A stretch of 64,000 bases of DNA, taken from contig CAJJDN010000060.1 in assembly GCA_905182985.1 (NCBI GenBank), forward strand, positions 191,481-255,480, written 5' to 3'. Under the pieces are notes generated by a model, which was given only the letters and a program-made list of their open reading frames with translations, ran no database searches and had not been told where the DNA came from. The stretch is from Paramecium sonneborni. Lineage: Eukaryota > Ciliophora > Oligohymenophorea > Peniculida > Parameciidae. Made by a program: the position numbers and the translations under genes. Below, in pieces: positions 24,901 through 39,404 of the stretch. Each line of letters starts with the position of its first letter. Position 1 is the stretch's first letter.

Positions 24901-27900
24901 ATGAACCAATCTACTTTACAATAATCAACTGCATTAAACTCGTCTTAAGCATAAAGTCACTTTTCGAAAATAATGGATAAAACTTTTCTTGCGAGTGAAC
25001 ATGATTCTAAAATGAGAGATGTACTTCAAATAAGTTATAAAGATTAACACTAAAGTTTTAAGAATGAAATTTCTATGATATAAGGAGCTAAAGATACTAT
25101 AGTATTTTATTTAATATATTATTAATAGACATCAGGCGTATATTTAAGTAATCTTTAAAAAGAAAGAGCTGATTAATTTGATGTTGTCTTGGCTTAGAGA
25201 AAATTTTTATGGAAACAAGAAGAACTATTATATCAATAAATTGAAGATTTAAAGAAGACTAATAAAAGATATTAAGATAGTGTTCATCATTATGGAGTTG
25301 GAAATAATAATCTGGGAATTGAAGTAAAAAAGAAATATGACCAAATACAAACTAAATTAAATTCAGTCAAAGAGGAAAAGAAAGAATTATTAAAGAATTT
25401 TGAATTAATCTAACAAAAATAAACTAGTAGTCGATCCAAATTGTCAAGTGTTGGATAATAAATTATTGAAAATCCACAATATAAATCAATGATGGATTTT
25501 ATTAATCAATAAGAAAAAAAGGTTTAAGCTATGAAAATTGAATATAATGATCCATCTTCTAATTAAATAATACCATTTGATAAAAAACTCTAATAAAGTA
25601 ATTATTCAATTCTATTTAAATTAAGTGGCTGAAAATACATTTGAAAAACAAGCTAGATTTTTATATTAAGGAACCAAATTTGAAGGCAATGATTAATAAA
25701 AATTAGCTGCATTAAGTACATTAAGAAATAAAATTGAATAATATATTGATGAGAGAGGACTTTAAGGAGTTATTTTAGATATGCCATTTAAATTAAATTT
25801 AACTAAGGAATAGGAAAGTGCTCATAAGGTTGAATATAATTAAACTTTATCAGAAATAGATAAAATTAGAAAAGATTATATTCAATCAGGAGGAACAGAT
25901 CCTAATTTTCTGATATCTGTGAATAATTTGGAAAGATATTATAAAAATAATCATCCTATAGGGAAACAAGAAATGCCTGATAAATTGAAGATGAATTTAG
26001 AAGAAAGAGGTCCAATAACATAGAATCCAATTTTTTAATATTTACCTTAAACATTTTAGAAGGAGATATTGGAATTGGAAAATTAAGCTTAGATTTAAAG
26101 AGAAGCAGATTTAAGAAATCCAAATTTAAATAAGGATTTACTGAGGGGATCATTTGATGTTGATGATTCTAGTAAGGCAGATGAAATGATGTTAGAAAAT
26201 TTAAAATAATAAGAAATTAGTATTATGTTAACAGGTAATATGAATGAAGAGAATAAAATGAAATATGATGAAATATAGAGATTAAAATAAATATATGAAT
26301 AAAAATATTTAGAAAAGAAAGTAAAGGAATAGTTGGAATTGAAATAAGTAGAAGAAGATGTTTTGAATTTTAAAGGAAGACCATAGGATAAATTAAATTA
26401 TTTATAATATCTTTAAGGTTAAATAGGTACAATGCCATTGTTTTATGATCCAGATGGTGGATTCATAGTTAGAATAGATTTTGTAAATAAATTACCAATA
26501 ATTTATGAAAGAGTAAAGATTAGTTATGGATTATTTATAAAAAAGTAATTTAAATTATATAAAATAGTTTAGATGAACCTCATACTACAAAAACAACTTA
26601 ATAATATGATTCTACTTAGGAAAATGTATTTCAAAAGAAATGTATAATATAAGAACGATTTGTAGAAAGAAATCATGAGATATATAAAGATACATATCTT
26701 TATTTGATTTTATGGTGTTATAATTAAGATTATGGAAATGGTGTAGTACCAATATAAGTAGGTTGGACACTTCATAAAGTATTTGATGAAGAAAATCTTA
26801 TTTCAGGATGTTTTTTATTACCATTTTATAATGCCTCATTTACATTTGATTTATTTAAACAAGTGGAAATATAAGATATTAAATTAGGAATAAGAATAAG
26901 TATGCCAGGAGATGCTGTATTAGATTTGGATAGCAAAATTATTAATATTGTAGATTATAAATTATAACCTTTACATTAAAAATAAGAAGATATAATAAAT
27001 CTTGAAAAAAACTTTAAATTTAAAGAATATCGTGTATTCCCTATGCCAAAAGAATTATTATATATATAATGTAATAAACCTGAATTATGGAAATCAGAAC
27101 TTCCTCCAAATGTTTATAAATTGATGGATTTTGGTTTCCTTAATGAATAATAAGCTGCTCTTAAATAATAATAGCAAGAATATAATGAAAGATAAGAGAA
27201 TCGTTTAAATAGGCCTAGAAGAAGGCTTTTTGGAAAACAAGGTACAATAACAAGACAATAAGATAAAAAACGAACTGTATTAACTTTTAAACAAAGATTA
27301 GCCTTAAAAAAAGGAGCTACTACACCAAATACTAATAAATCGAAATCTAGAGATAGAGAATCTTCCTTAAGACCTGATAGCAAAGCTGATACTTCAAGAT
27401 AAAAAGTTGGAGAAGCAAGGAATACTTAAAGAGTCTAAGAAAAAGAAAAAAGCACTATCATGACAAATAAACCAAGAAAACTAATATTTAAATTAAGATC
27501 ATTGTCATAATTACATGCTGGATCAATTACATCTTTTAATTTAAAATTAGCTCTTTTTTAAAATATTAAACTTGTAGAAGATGATGCCAAAAACATGTGT
27601 GTATTCAATAAAGAATTAGAACCTGATGAAAAAGGTGATAATTATTTTAATTATACTGAAACATTTACTTTTGATTTAAATTTAACCAATTATTTTTAAG
27701 AATAGGATTAATCTGATATTTTAAATACATATCTATTTATTGCTTTATTCAAAGATTAAGTAGAATTATTTGGTTGGCATGCCCTTCAATTATTTGATTT
27801 TATAGATGATCAATATAAAATAAAAAATGGTATCTATACTGAGAATCTTTATGGACCTCCAGGTTAAGCTCCTCCTTTCAATTTAAATAGAACCAAAAAA

Positions 27901-29587
27901 ACTAATCATTAAATTAATTTTATTATCATGTAAGATGATGACCGAGTTCTTTAATTGCCTACTTATGATAATTATAAACTTGATTAAAAATGTAACTTTT
28001 TATTTTACTTTTTTAGTACTAACAGAAGAAGACAAAGAACAAAGAAAAAAATTATATAGTGTTGCTAATCCTAAATGGAATACATAAATAAGATTGGATA
28101 TTTCTCTATTAAAAAACTTTTCTCAAAAAGAAGATTTTATTATGAAAACCTTTGTTTTAGAAGGTGAAAATATTATTATTGATGTTTTGGATAGATAATG
28201 TATTAGGCATGATAATCTTGAATTATTTGAAGGATAAGAGAAAGGAGAGATGATTCTCAATCATACAATTATTTTACGTATTGGTACAAGATATTTAATT
28301 GATACTTTTACATTAACTTATAAAAAGCTAACTTATTTATTTAATTTTATATACAAAAATGAAATTATCGGAATTTGTTAAATGAATTTATTTTCAAGCA
28401 GTGGAACAATAAATACTGGATAATAAATATTATATGTTCATGATTTGGATAAAAGTGGTAAAATTGGAAAAAAAACAAATAGATAAATGTACTTTTTTAT
28501 TCAAGAAGAAAATTTAAATTTATTAGATATAGAGGAAACACCAAAATATGCTTAACATATTAAAGACAAATAATAAAATTTATAATTTGATTAAAATAAA
28601 GGTTTAGTAATAGAAATAGATTCATTAAGTGATTATGTTAATTAGAAACCAGTAGATTTTACAATTTAAATTTATAATGGAAATGAGCCAGCAATAGATG
28701 AAGATGGAATTATATGTGCTTATACAAGTTCTAGAAAATATTAACCATAAAATTAAATCGTAGAAATACATGGATTTGCTTATTTTAAATTACCATTAAA
28801 TTAATTATAAAATAATAAATCAGATTTAGATAAATTCTATGTTTTTATTTCCTTTTAAGATTTAGGATGGATAAGTTTTTAATTATTTTTGAATGGATAA
28901 CTAAATAGTTCAGAATTTGTTGGTAAATTATATTAAGGTGAAGTACCTGCCCCTCCTGTGGATTATTCTACAATTAAAAAAATTAATACTAAGATTTCAT
29001 ATACTTGTAGATTTGACTATAAACCAGTACAGTAACATGATGAAGATCCAGTTGAAGAAAGTCGTCCTTAAATATAAAAAAGTGGAACTTCTAAATTTCA
29101 ATAGTCTATTCCAAGTGAATAAGTAGCAAAAATTGCATCTAGAAGAACTATGAATTCGAATGATAATACTGATAAGTTAATAATAATACTTATTAATATT
29201 AACGGATTTCTTAATTAAGCTTTTTTAATTGTTAAAGGTATATTAATGATGGATAGTAAACCCCTTTTAGATAAAAATGGTTAAGCCTGTTCATTTAAAA
29301 CTGATAAAGTTAATAATGTTTAAAAAGTAGCATTCTTTAATAAAATGAAATATCCTTTCTTATTAGACACTACTATTTTGAATATGGAAAGTTATATATT
29401 CATTTCTGTTTTAGATGAATCTGAAACTGTTATTGCGTGGTTTGGGAGAAGATTAGTTTCTTCAGTTGGTAAAGTAATCAGAGGATAATCATTTGAATAT
29501 TTATTTGCACCTCCATTAATGAGACCACCTCTAGATAAATCAAAAATTACTACTTTATAATAATCAATATAATTTGAAGTAAAATGA
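24901..29587 (+). CDS. Very long coiled-coil and C2-like protein (CCDC17-like?)
   Basis: About 1,500 residues from ATG 24901 to TGA 29585-29587, joined by introns near 25100-25126 (27 nt), 25595-25622 (28 nt), 26547-26569 (23 nt) and 27991-28015 (25 nt). The first third is Lys/Glu/Gln coiled coil. The middle has beta-rich, C2-like blocks (LWCYNQDYGNGVVPIQVGWTL, then ELPPNVYKLMDFGFL) followed by a very basic linker (RPRRRLFGKQ, KKRTVLTFKQRL) and several more beta-rich repeats, each with an FGWH- or LGWIS-like turn. The central block recalls CCDC17-type proteins of ciliated organisms, but I am not sure of this. The ends are 29 bp from the deformylase-like gene upstream. Confidence 0.6.
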
Positions 29588-29977
29588 ATATTATCAATTT
29601 ATTAATCAAACTCATTATTATCTATTCATTCATTTTTTATCATCTATAAAATTAGATTTATCATAAAAGAAAGATATTCTTATAAATCATATAGATAAAT
29701 TTAATCTTAATTATAATATTTAGATACTCCAAAAGAATTTATAACTTATCTTATTTCAATTTAATTTTATCATCATTTAATTACATTAATTTATACATTG
29801 TATTATTTCTATATATTAATTTTATAAAGTTCAGTTTATTGACATGTAATTTAATTTTCTTCTTTTCCCCTTTTTCTAACTAAATTTATCTATCAAATTT
29901 AGTTCTAGATCTTTTAACATAAAATTTATAACCATTATTTATAATATAAGACTCAAATATAATAAAAAAATCAAGAA
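29588..29977. other. Intergenic, convergent 3' ends
   Basis: About 390 AT-rich bases between the 3' ends of the long coiled-coil gene and the zinc-finger gene. This is long for a convergent pair in this window. Nothing recognised. Confidence 0.5.
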
Positions 29978-30367
29978 TCAAATGAATGAAGAAAATCCAC
30001 AATTACTACACTTTTATTAGTAAAAGTAATTCTAATTGCAGCAAACTTAACATTTTTTCAAGAAAGAGAATGATTTTTTAAGGCTGTCTGAATTTTTTGA
30101 TAAATCTTCAAGAAATAAGGCCTAAGAGAATATTCCATTATCATTATCATCATTGCTATCTGTAGAACTATGACTACTTCCTCCTAAGTCTATTTGTTAA
30201 AGTTTAATTGTTTCAAGTATTTATATTCCTTAATCTATTTTGTTTGGAATAAATCGAGTTCCTGGTGCATCTCTTGTACAATACTGACATCTATTACAAA
30301 TCTTTCTGAATGAATAATTTAAATTTCTGCATTCAGCACAAATCCAATCGCAAGGTTTGTTTTACAT
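29978..30367 (-). CDS. Small protein with a RanBP2-type and a second C2C2 zinc finger
   Basis: Single exon of about 129 residues. MQNKPCDWICAECRNLN...CNRCQYC matches a RanBP2-type finger (W-x-C-x2-C...N...C-x2-C), followed by CTRDAPGTRF, a Ser/Asp/Asn-rich linker, and at the very C-terminus a second C2C2 pair (KKCQVC...KCSNC). RanBP2 fingers bind single-stranded RNA or ubiquitin; the spacing with Asn and Arg after the first Cys pair fits the RNA-binding (ZRANB2) type. ATG 30367 directly precedes the first finger. An ATG further up at 30403 is out of frame. Confidence 0.7.
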
Positions 30368-30605
30368 AATTAGGTTTTCTATTTATTTTTTTAATTTTAT
30401 TATTCATCTTGATTTTTTATTCAATATAAATATTTGTAAATTAATGAAAAAACCGACAATTCACTCTAAACTTCTAAAAACCATTTATTACTTACCTGCA
30501 ATATTTCTTATATAAACAATATAATTTAATATCTATTACCTTTTCTTTTACTATCTTGACTTATCATAAACTATCAATCTTTAACAAAGTAAAATAAAAT
30601 TAATA

Positions 30606-30716
30606 TCATTTTATTTTTTTGTTTATATTCTACTTTAAATCAATTCCCTTTCTAATTAAATTCTTAATTTCACCAATATCTTATGCTATATCTTCCCATG
30701 TATTTGGTTTAGACAT
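30606..30716 (-). CDS. Very short ORF, unknown
   Basis: ATG 30716 opens 36 codons (MSKPNTWEDIAQDIGEIKNL...) ending at TGA 30606-30608. The sequence is amphipathic and Lys/Ile/Glu-rich and looks like a real protein start. It may be a short gene, or the first exon of one whose continuation was not found. Confidence 0.35.
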
Positions 30717-30977
30717 TTATTTTGAAAATTATATCTGCTACGCTAAAATTATTTACTTCCTTAATAAGTTATTAAGAATAAATTTGCAAATTTAACTATT
30801 CAATAAAGCTTCTAATTTTTATAGATATATTAGTAAAAGATAAAAATCTATCTCAGAAATAATTTTATGATTAAAAAATATTTCATTTATACCTAAATTT
30901 ATTATCCATAGAGAAAAAAATGATACAAAAGCCAAAATTGGTGAAAATTGATAAGTAAATCAAGGATAAATTCGCTA

Positions 30978-31557
30978 TCAATATTAATTCCAAATAGTCA
31001 AACTTTAATTTTACTACCTCCTTATATCTAAAATTAAATCTTGAATCAAACTTTTAACACTCTTCAATAAAAATTTGATAAAACTTTATAAATAAGAATT
31101 TCTGTAATGCATTCAATTTCTTATCTGAAGTTATTTAAAGAATATATGCCTTATATTTTCATAAATCTGTATTTAAATTGATTGTAATTCGTTTAAGTTT
31201 GCTGAAATAATAGATCACTCCTAAATCTCTTCTCATTTAATTTATCTTTTTTTTTAATGTATCAAATATTATGAATCTCTACCCTATAAATCTTCTTTAT
31301 TCTATGTAATATTGCTCTTTTTTGCCTTTAATAAGTATGCTCCCTTCAATTAAAAATGACTTCTTCTAAGCATTTAAAATAATATTATTAAGTAAATAAT
31401 TTAAACTTTGAATAATTTCTATACAATCTACACTAAAAATTTCTCCTTTAAAAGGTATTTGACATTAAAATTGTATAAAACTGTGAAATTATTTTCCGAA
31501 TTTTATTTTGATTATCCTCCAATGGTGTTATTTACAAAAGAAGTCTGTAAACTTCAT
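30978..31557 (-). CDS. Unknown protein
   Basis: ATG 31557 opens MKFTDFFCKQHHWRIIKIK and a well-formed frame with CQIPFKGEIFSVDCIEIIQ, NAQKKSFLIEGSILIKGKK and FIGQRFIIFDTLKKK. A short (17-nt) intron and a 23-nt intron are needed to continue into an EIECITEILIYK segment and the end at TGA 30978-30980. Composition is mixed alpha/beta, soluble. No family recognised. The C-terminal third is uncertain; an alternative without the short intron stops earlier. Confidence 0.45.
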
Positions 31558-32030
31558 TAATTATTAATTTACTTGAAAATAATCTTTCCTAATATAAACA
31601 CAGTACCTTTCCTTATGAAAAACAATCAATAAATTAATCTTCGTCACTAATTTATTCATATAATATCATTTTTAGTAAAATGTATAATACTTTTAATTAT
31701 TCTAAGTGTGATTTTGTAGGATGAAAATAAAATTCTTACCTTTTCAATTTTTCATAATAATTGCCTATATAACATCTAGATGAACAATTAAGGAATTTGA
31801 ATAATATATGATAGAGTTTTTATGATTGTTTTTTTGTTATTGTAAAATTGACTTTAAATAATTCATTATATAAAAATTTACTAATCTAATTCAAAGTTTA
31901 TTCTAAAAGATGATTAATAAATGTATTAGAATTAATGATAATCAAAAACTCAATAATTTAGCCAATACTTAATTCTGAAATTAGATGTTAAATGCAATTT
32001 TATTTATAAAATTAAATTTACATATTAATT
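31558..32030. other. Intergenic, divergent promoters
   Basis: About 470 bases of AT-rich sequence between two genes transcribed away from each other. No motif recognised. Confidence 0.5.
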
Positions 32031-32755
32031 ATGTATAATAATATTGGTCTAATGACTCCTAGAGGAAGTGGTACCTCTGGGTATGTATAAAAAAATCTAG
32101 CTCATATTAAACCTACAAGAAAACAAGATGAATTTCTTAAGGAAATTAAAGCTATGAAAGTTAAATATATTATTCAATAAAATTTAGGAAAATGTTATAT
32201 AAGCAAGAAGAAAGGCAAATCCAGAAATTGTCTTACATGAAATGAAAAGAGATATTGAACTTAAAAAAATAACTTTATAAGAAGAATTAGAAGCAAGAGG
32301 AATTGCAGAAGATGAAATTATATAAAGAGTTTAAAGATTAGAAGACAAATTAAAAGATATGCTAAATAAAGGAGAATATTAATTAGAGTAATAATTTATA
32401 CTAAATTATTAGTCATGTTGCAGATACTCATATTAAAACACAGAAAAAGGAAGAATAAGAGAAAAAAATTGGAGAAGCATTTGGAATAGATAATTAATAA
32501 TTTAAACCAGGTACAGCATTTGATTTCGATGCTGAAGAGAAAACAAGACTAGAAAAAAAAGTTGAAAGGGAAATGAGAAAAGCAGAACGTTTAATTAAAT
32601 TAAAGGAGTAAAAGAAAGAAGAAAAAAAGAGATTAAAAGAACTTGCAATATAGTAATAATCAATAAAAGCAGCCTAAGAAGGAGATGTCAAAAAAGAAGC
32701 AAGTCGTAGCAGAAGCAGAAGAAAAGAAAAAAAATCAAAGAAGCATAAGAAATGA
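32031..32755 (+). CDS. CWC21: CWC21/SRRM2-type spliceosome protein (cwf21 domain)
   Basis: The start MYNNIGLMTPRGSGTSGYVQ is almost the family consensus for the N-terminus of CWC21/SRRM2, which lies at the catalytic centre of the spliceosome next to PRP8. A 28-nt intron (about 32158-32185) joins to the cwf21 helix pair: LHEMKRDIELKK...LEARGIAEDEI....LEDKL. A second, 25-nt intron precedes a Lys/Glu-rich coiled coil. The C-terminus has a short Arg/Ser run (ASRSRSRR) and KKSKKHKK, recalling the RS region of SRRM2. Useful context: this genome depends on splicing of thousands of tiny introns. Confidence 0.85.
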
Positions 32756-33197
32756 ATATGATGATTCAATTTATTAACTTAATCATTTAAACAAACAAAG
32801 AATCCATTAAATTTACCAATATCAAATAAATTTAATATTAGAAATATAAAAAATATAAGTGAACTATAGATTTGCCATTTTTGTAAAATTTAATTCAATT
32901 TTTTTTAATATATACCTTAAAAAATTACAAAATTTTGAACTAATTTCTAAAATTTCAATCTTCCAAATCAAACATTTTGTTATTTTTGATAAATTTTGAT
33001 AATACTTAATCTTTAAATTTTTTTTATCTAAAATGATTAATATTTGCCAAGTAAATTGTTTTTTTTATTTAGAATATTGATAATGAGATATAGATTAATG
33101 AATAAAGTCAAAATTAGGATGGACGGAATATAATAAAATAAATGATTTTTTACTTAATAGTATTAAGAAAAAGATAAAAAATAATCAAAATAATTTT
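32756..33197. other. Intergenic
   Basis: About 440 bases of AT-rich DNA between two plus-strand genes; it contains T-runs and should hold the promoter of the carboxypeptidase gene. No gene-like frame. Confidence 0.5.
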
Positions 33198-34627
<1,430 letters not shown>

Positions 34628-34911
34628 ATTCGTAAAGTTTTTAGTGTTTTTATACATTTATATTTAAATTTAATAATAATATTAGGTACTATACCAAAAA
34701 TGCTATAAGTATTAAAAAATCAAAATGAAAAAGAAACTAATCATTAAATTGATTCGGACAGGTCTAAGTGCTTTGTAATATCTGACTTATGTTAAAGATA
34801 ATAGTCATTTGATTAAAATATGATTATAAACTTGGTAAAATATATGCTAGATTTACTAAGAAATATTATTGAGTTTATTAATACAATTTATGCAATTAAT
34901 ATTAATAAATA

Positions 34912-37525
34912 ATGAAATAAAATTCTGGAGCACCACCTACCAAATAATAACCATAATAATAACAACCTCCATCAAAAGACCCTCCTAAAACTTCTGGTAA
35001 AGCAAATGATTAAAAATAATAATAATCATAATAACTACAGCCAAATTAATAACCCAAAACTGCCCATGTTTCTCCACCAAAAAAAGAAACTGTCAAAGCC
35101 TCAACTAATGATATTGTATTTTTATTATTTTATGACATTTAGGATCACATACAAAAGATGAAGCAAACTATGATGGACTTTTAAAATAAGTATTTTGAAA
35201 CTCTGAAAAATAAACAAGATTCCATTTCATAAAAGGTCATTTCTTATCATATTCTTAGCTTTCATTAAGAAATGCTGAAAGAGTTGAAGATAAAATCCTT
35301 AATGCTATTCGAAAAGGTGTCTTACAATTAGAAGTAAATTTAACACTTTATATTTTATAAGAATTCCAAATATAATTATGTTGAAGGACACATGATGGAT
35401 AAAAAAGTCTTAATTGTAGAAAAAGAAAAAGATTAATTGCAAACAAAACTATAAAATGTTGATTCTGAATTGAAAACACTTAAAAGTCAAAAAATTAACA
35501 ATGCATATAGTGCTTATAGTTAACCAACACTCAAATTATATATGCAAGAAGAGAATTTAACTAAATAATAACTTGCATAAGAGACAGTTTAAAAAATACA
35601 AAATGAAGCAAAAACAAGAAGAGATAAAACCAATAAAATTTTAAGTGAAAAAGAAAGAAAAGAAAAAGAAGAAGAAGAAAGGAAAAAATAAGAAGATGCT
35701 ATTAAAACGTAATCAATTTTTATTATTTATATATAGCTAATAAATGAAAGAACAGTTACATGCTAAATTAAGAGAAAATATTGAAGATTTAAAGGCAAAG
35801 TAAAAATAAAGACTAGAAAAAATGGATAAAATGGAAGATGAATATTTTTAAAGTCTAAATGATAAATTATAAAAAATGAATAAGGAAAGAGCATTAATTG
35901 CATCAGTAGATATTCCTAAAGTTTAATTAAAACCTTACAAAAATGAAGGATAAAAAAGAGATAAAAAAAAAAAGACGAGACCTTAAAGTGCTTCTCCAGT
36001 TAATAAAACTTAACATCCACCTAAAAAAATTGAAATAGAATAACCTTTATATATGAGAGTTTTAGATAAATATAATAAAAAAATACAAAAATAATAGGAT
36101 ATTGTTAATTAAGAAAGAAAAAAGAAAATGGAAAAAAACGATGCTTATAATTAAGAATATGAAGAACATATGAAAGAATATTTAAAGAAACTTAAAATGA
36201 AAAAATTAGAATATGAAGAAAAAAGAATGAAAGCTCTTGAAAAACTAGGTTTGGAAGCTGGAAAATTTAGTTAGAATGTAAATGCAAGTTTTGATTCAAA
36301 ACTATGGTTATTATAAGAGTCTAGAGTTAATAAATCACTTGATGATATTTCAGTAATTCCAAAAGAATCTTTAATAAATCAGGCTAAAGAAAAAAAATAA
36401 AAAATTATAAATTATGATAAAAAAGTTAAAGAAACTATTAAAATATAAAAGGATAAAGAAAAAGAAGAAGAATTAATGGTCTTAAGAGATAAAACTATTC
36501 ATCCTGAAAGATATATTAGAATGGTTAAAAAAAATGATAAAGAATAAGGAAAGGAACCAGAATTTGAAATTTTTTAAAGAGAAGAAGAAGCTAGATAATA
36601 GAAAGAAAGAGAAGCTAAAGAAAAAGATTTAGAGAAATTTAAAAAAATTTAAGAAAAAGCTAAAAAGGATCTTGAATAATCAATTATATTAAGCAAAGTA
36701 AAAGAAGAAGAAAAAAAAAAAAAAGATGAATTTGATTATGAGTATGAAGAAAGTTTAGCCAGATAAAAAGGAAAGGAATATTTAAAAGAATTTAAAGAAT
36801 TACATTAAAAAGCTTTAGAATTAGAAAAGGAAGAAAGAGAAAAATAATTAAAATTACTTTAAGAATAATAGAAAAAAAGAAAATTAGAATTACCGCAAAT
36901 TACTTCTACTCCAAAAATTGTTAAAAATTAAACTTTAGGAACAGTAATTTAAATTATAATATTAATAGCTTGAAAGACATGATTATTTATAAGAAGTTTT
37001 ATAATAAGCTAAAAAAGAAAGAGAAGATAAAAAAGAAAAAGAAAGAAAGGAAAAAGAAGAAAAGATTAAAGAAGAAGAAAGAAAGAAAGTAGAGGAAAGA
37101 CGAAAGAGAGAAGAAGGTCTTGAATAATCTCCAAGAAAAGTTATTAATTAGGAAGATTTAGATGATGAATAAAAGGAAGAATTAAAAAGAAAGAAATTAG
37201 CTTAGCATAACTAAAAAGTAGATAAAATTAAAAAAAAAGTATACATTTTAAAATTATTTCCAAGTATATTGATGAAAAAACCTATGGTGAATCATCACAA
37301 ACAGAAAGTTCTTTAAAAAGAAAAGCAGATTAAGTTAGTAAATTAGAAAAATAAACTAAGAGTATGGAATCAGTAAAATAATATCATATATTATATTAGA
37401 TAGCAGAGGCTACTTGGACTACAAAACCATTAAAAGCAGTAGAGTAGGCATAAGAAGTAGATGCTCTTTATATTAAGTCAATTTAATAAAAATTAAATCT
37501 ATTATCAACTGCTTAAAAAGCTTGA
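34912..37525 (+). CDS. Charged coiled-coil protein, unknown
   Basis: About 800 residues joined by seven or more tiny introns (23-28 nt), e.g. after NDI (near 35115), after SISQK (near 35236) and near 36952. It starts with a Pro/Gln-rich region (APPTKQQPQQQQPP) and is then almost all Lys/Glu/Gln coiled coil, with long KEKE-type blocks and a less charged helical end (ATWTTKPLKAVEQAQEVDAL). One segment reads HPERYIRMVKKNDKEQG. It looks like a cytoskeletal or basal-body component, but no family is recognised. Ends at TGA 37523-37525. Confidence 0.65.
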
Positions 37526-38214
37526 TATTATTATCAATTCAATTAAATAAACAATACATAAAATATTTTAAAAGAACCTTTTAAATACAAAGTTTTTATA
37601 TTAAAAACAAATTAATTTTCTATTTTTTTACAATAGGAATTTTTTAATTTAAATAAAAATAATTCTTATGGTAAAAAATAAATTTGAAGTTAGTCTTCTC
37701 AATTTTTAGTATATTTTTGATATTTTATTAGGTTTTAATTACATTTACTTAAATTCTTTCTATAATCTAAGAGTATTTTTGAATAAATTATTTTTTAAAA
37801 TATTATTTAATTGTTTTAAAGCAAATTTATTACAGTTAAGGATTATAGGAAATATAGATCATTTAGACAATTATGAAACATATCTAATGATTATAAACCT
37901 AGAAAAACTCTTTTTTCCATAATTGATGGTAATTATATTTTTCAAAATGTGTTTTCTTTGAAACAACTTTAGAATTAAAAATTTAATAGAAATTCACAAA
38001 TCCTTAATGATTAAACAAAAGATTTATAAGGGTATATACAAAAAATACTTGTTATAGTTCGATTTAGGGTATTATATTTTTATTAAAAATAATAGTTCGT
38101 ATTAATAATATGAAAGTGATATTTTAATAAATTATATTATGATTTGAGAAATAATATTATTAAAGCAAATATCCAAAATCAAAAAAATCATATATATAAA
38201 TAATTAGTTTAAAA
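37526..38214. other. Intergenic, long AT-rich gap
   Basis: Nearly 690 bases without a convincing frame on either strand. Mostly runs of A and T, with short ATG-started frames of fewer than 40 codons and low-complexity composition. It contains the desaturase promoter. Confidence 0.5.
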
Positions 38215-39369
38215 ATGTACCTTAACTCTAAAGGCTTATTAGAAGATCCAAATCCACCTGAGCTTTTGAAGGAATAAGAAAAGAAAAATGGGCATTCAGT
38301 TCATAGAGAATCAGTATTTTCGAATACAAAATTTGAAAAAAATACAACATATTTTCACATAATGGGTATGAAATATAGAGATATTATTAAAGGTCATGAT
38401 GAACCTCATGCTATAAGAAGAAGACAAATACTGTAAAAACATCCAGAAATAAAAGTTCTTTTTGGTCCAGACCTGATGTCAGCATGGCTTGGAGTTTGTA
38501 TAGTTTTAGGTCAATTTTGGTGTCTAAACTTCTTTGCAACCACAAACTGGTTGTTGTATTTGATCTCATCATACTGCATTGGAGCAATACTTAGTCATGC
38601 TCTTCATGCTCTTATGCATGATTTTACTCATTACTTATGTTTTGAAAGTATGTAATACAATAAATTAATGGCTATCTTCTTAAATTTTGGTTAGGGAGTT
38701 CCATCTGCTATTACTTTTGGAAGGTATATAAATTTTTTATGTATAAGATATCATGCTGATCATCATACATTTATGAATTTACCTGATTTAGATCCTGATT
38801 TACCATCTTAATGGGAGATAGATCATATCAAAGGACCATTGCGTAAATTTTTATTTATGCTTTTCTTACCTTTATTCTATTCACTTAGACCAATGTTTAT
38901 AAGACCATTAATACCCAATTCTTATGAAATCTTAAACTTAGTATCTATAATCATATCAAATTCATTGATTTATATATATATAGGACCATCTGCCTTGGGA
39001 TGGTTATTACTATCGACTTATTTTGGATTAAGGTAAAATTATATTAAATTATTAAGTGTGCATCCATTAGCTGCTCATTTGATCACTGAACATTATGAAT
39101 TCATTAATAGATTAGAAACATATAATTATCTAGGAATTGCTAACTTTTTAATTTTGAATTTAGGATATCACACAGAACATCATGATTTTCCAAATATACC
39201 TTGGTCTAGATTACCTCTTGTTTCAAAGATTGCTCCAGAATTCTATGATTCATTACCTTATCATACAAATTATACTTTAGCCATTTTGGCTTATATTTTT
39301 GATGGATAAATGGGACCTTTTTCAAGAATTGTCAGAAAAGAACTTTAAATAAAAGCAAAGATTAAATGA
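38215..39369 (+). CDS. DEGS: Sphingolipid delta-4 desaturase (DES1/DEGS type)
   Basis: Converts dihydroceramide to ceramide at the ER membrane. The N-terminal PHAIRRRQILQKHPEIKVLFG is the family's lipid desaturase N-region, followed by hydrophobic pairs and three histidine boxes: HALHALMHD, YHADHH (split by a 23-24-nt intron at about 38724-38747) and GYHTEHHDFP. The segment WSRLPLVSKIAPEFYDSLP is characteristic of DES1. A second 24-nt intron (about 39032-39055) joins FGL to SVHPLAAH. Four or more TM segments. The frame ends VRKELQIKAKIK at TGA 39367-39369, only 35 bp from the convergent kinesin gene. Confidence 0.9.
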
Positions 39370-39404
39370 TCATTTATATAGTATTATATACGGATTAATT
39401 ATAA

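Noticed and set aside
31110..31160. Another in-frame TGA (after NLNTDL) as possible selenocysteine
   Set aside because: No CxxU-type context, and a short intron upstream avoids the TGA; the protein is not a known selenoprotein.
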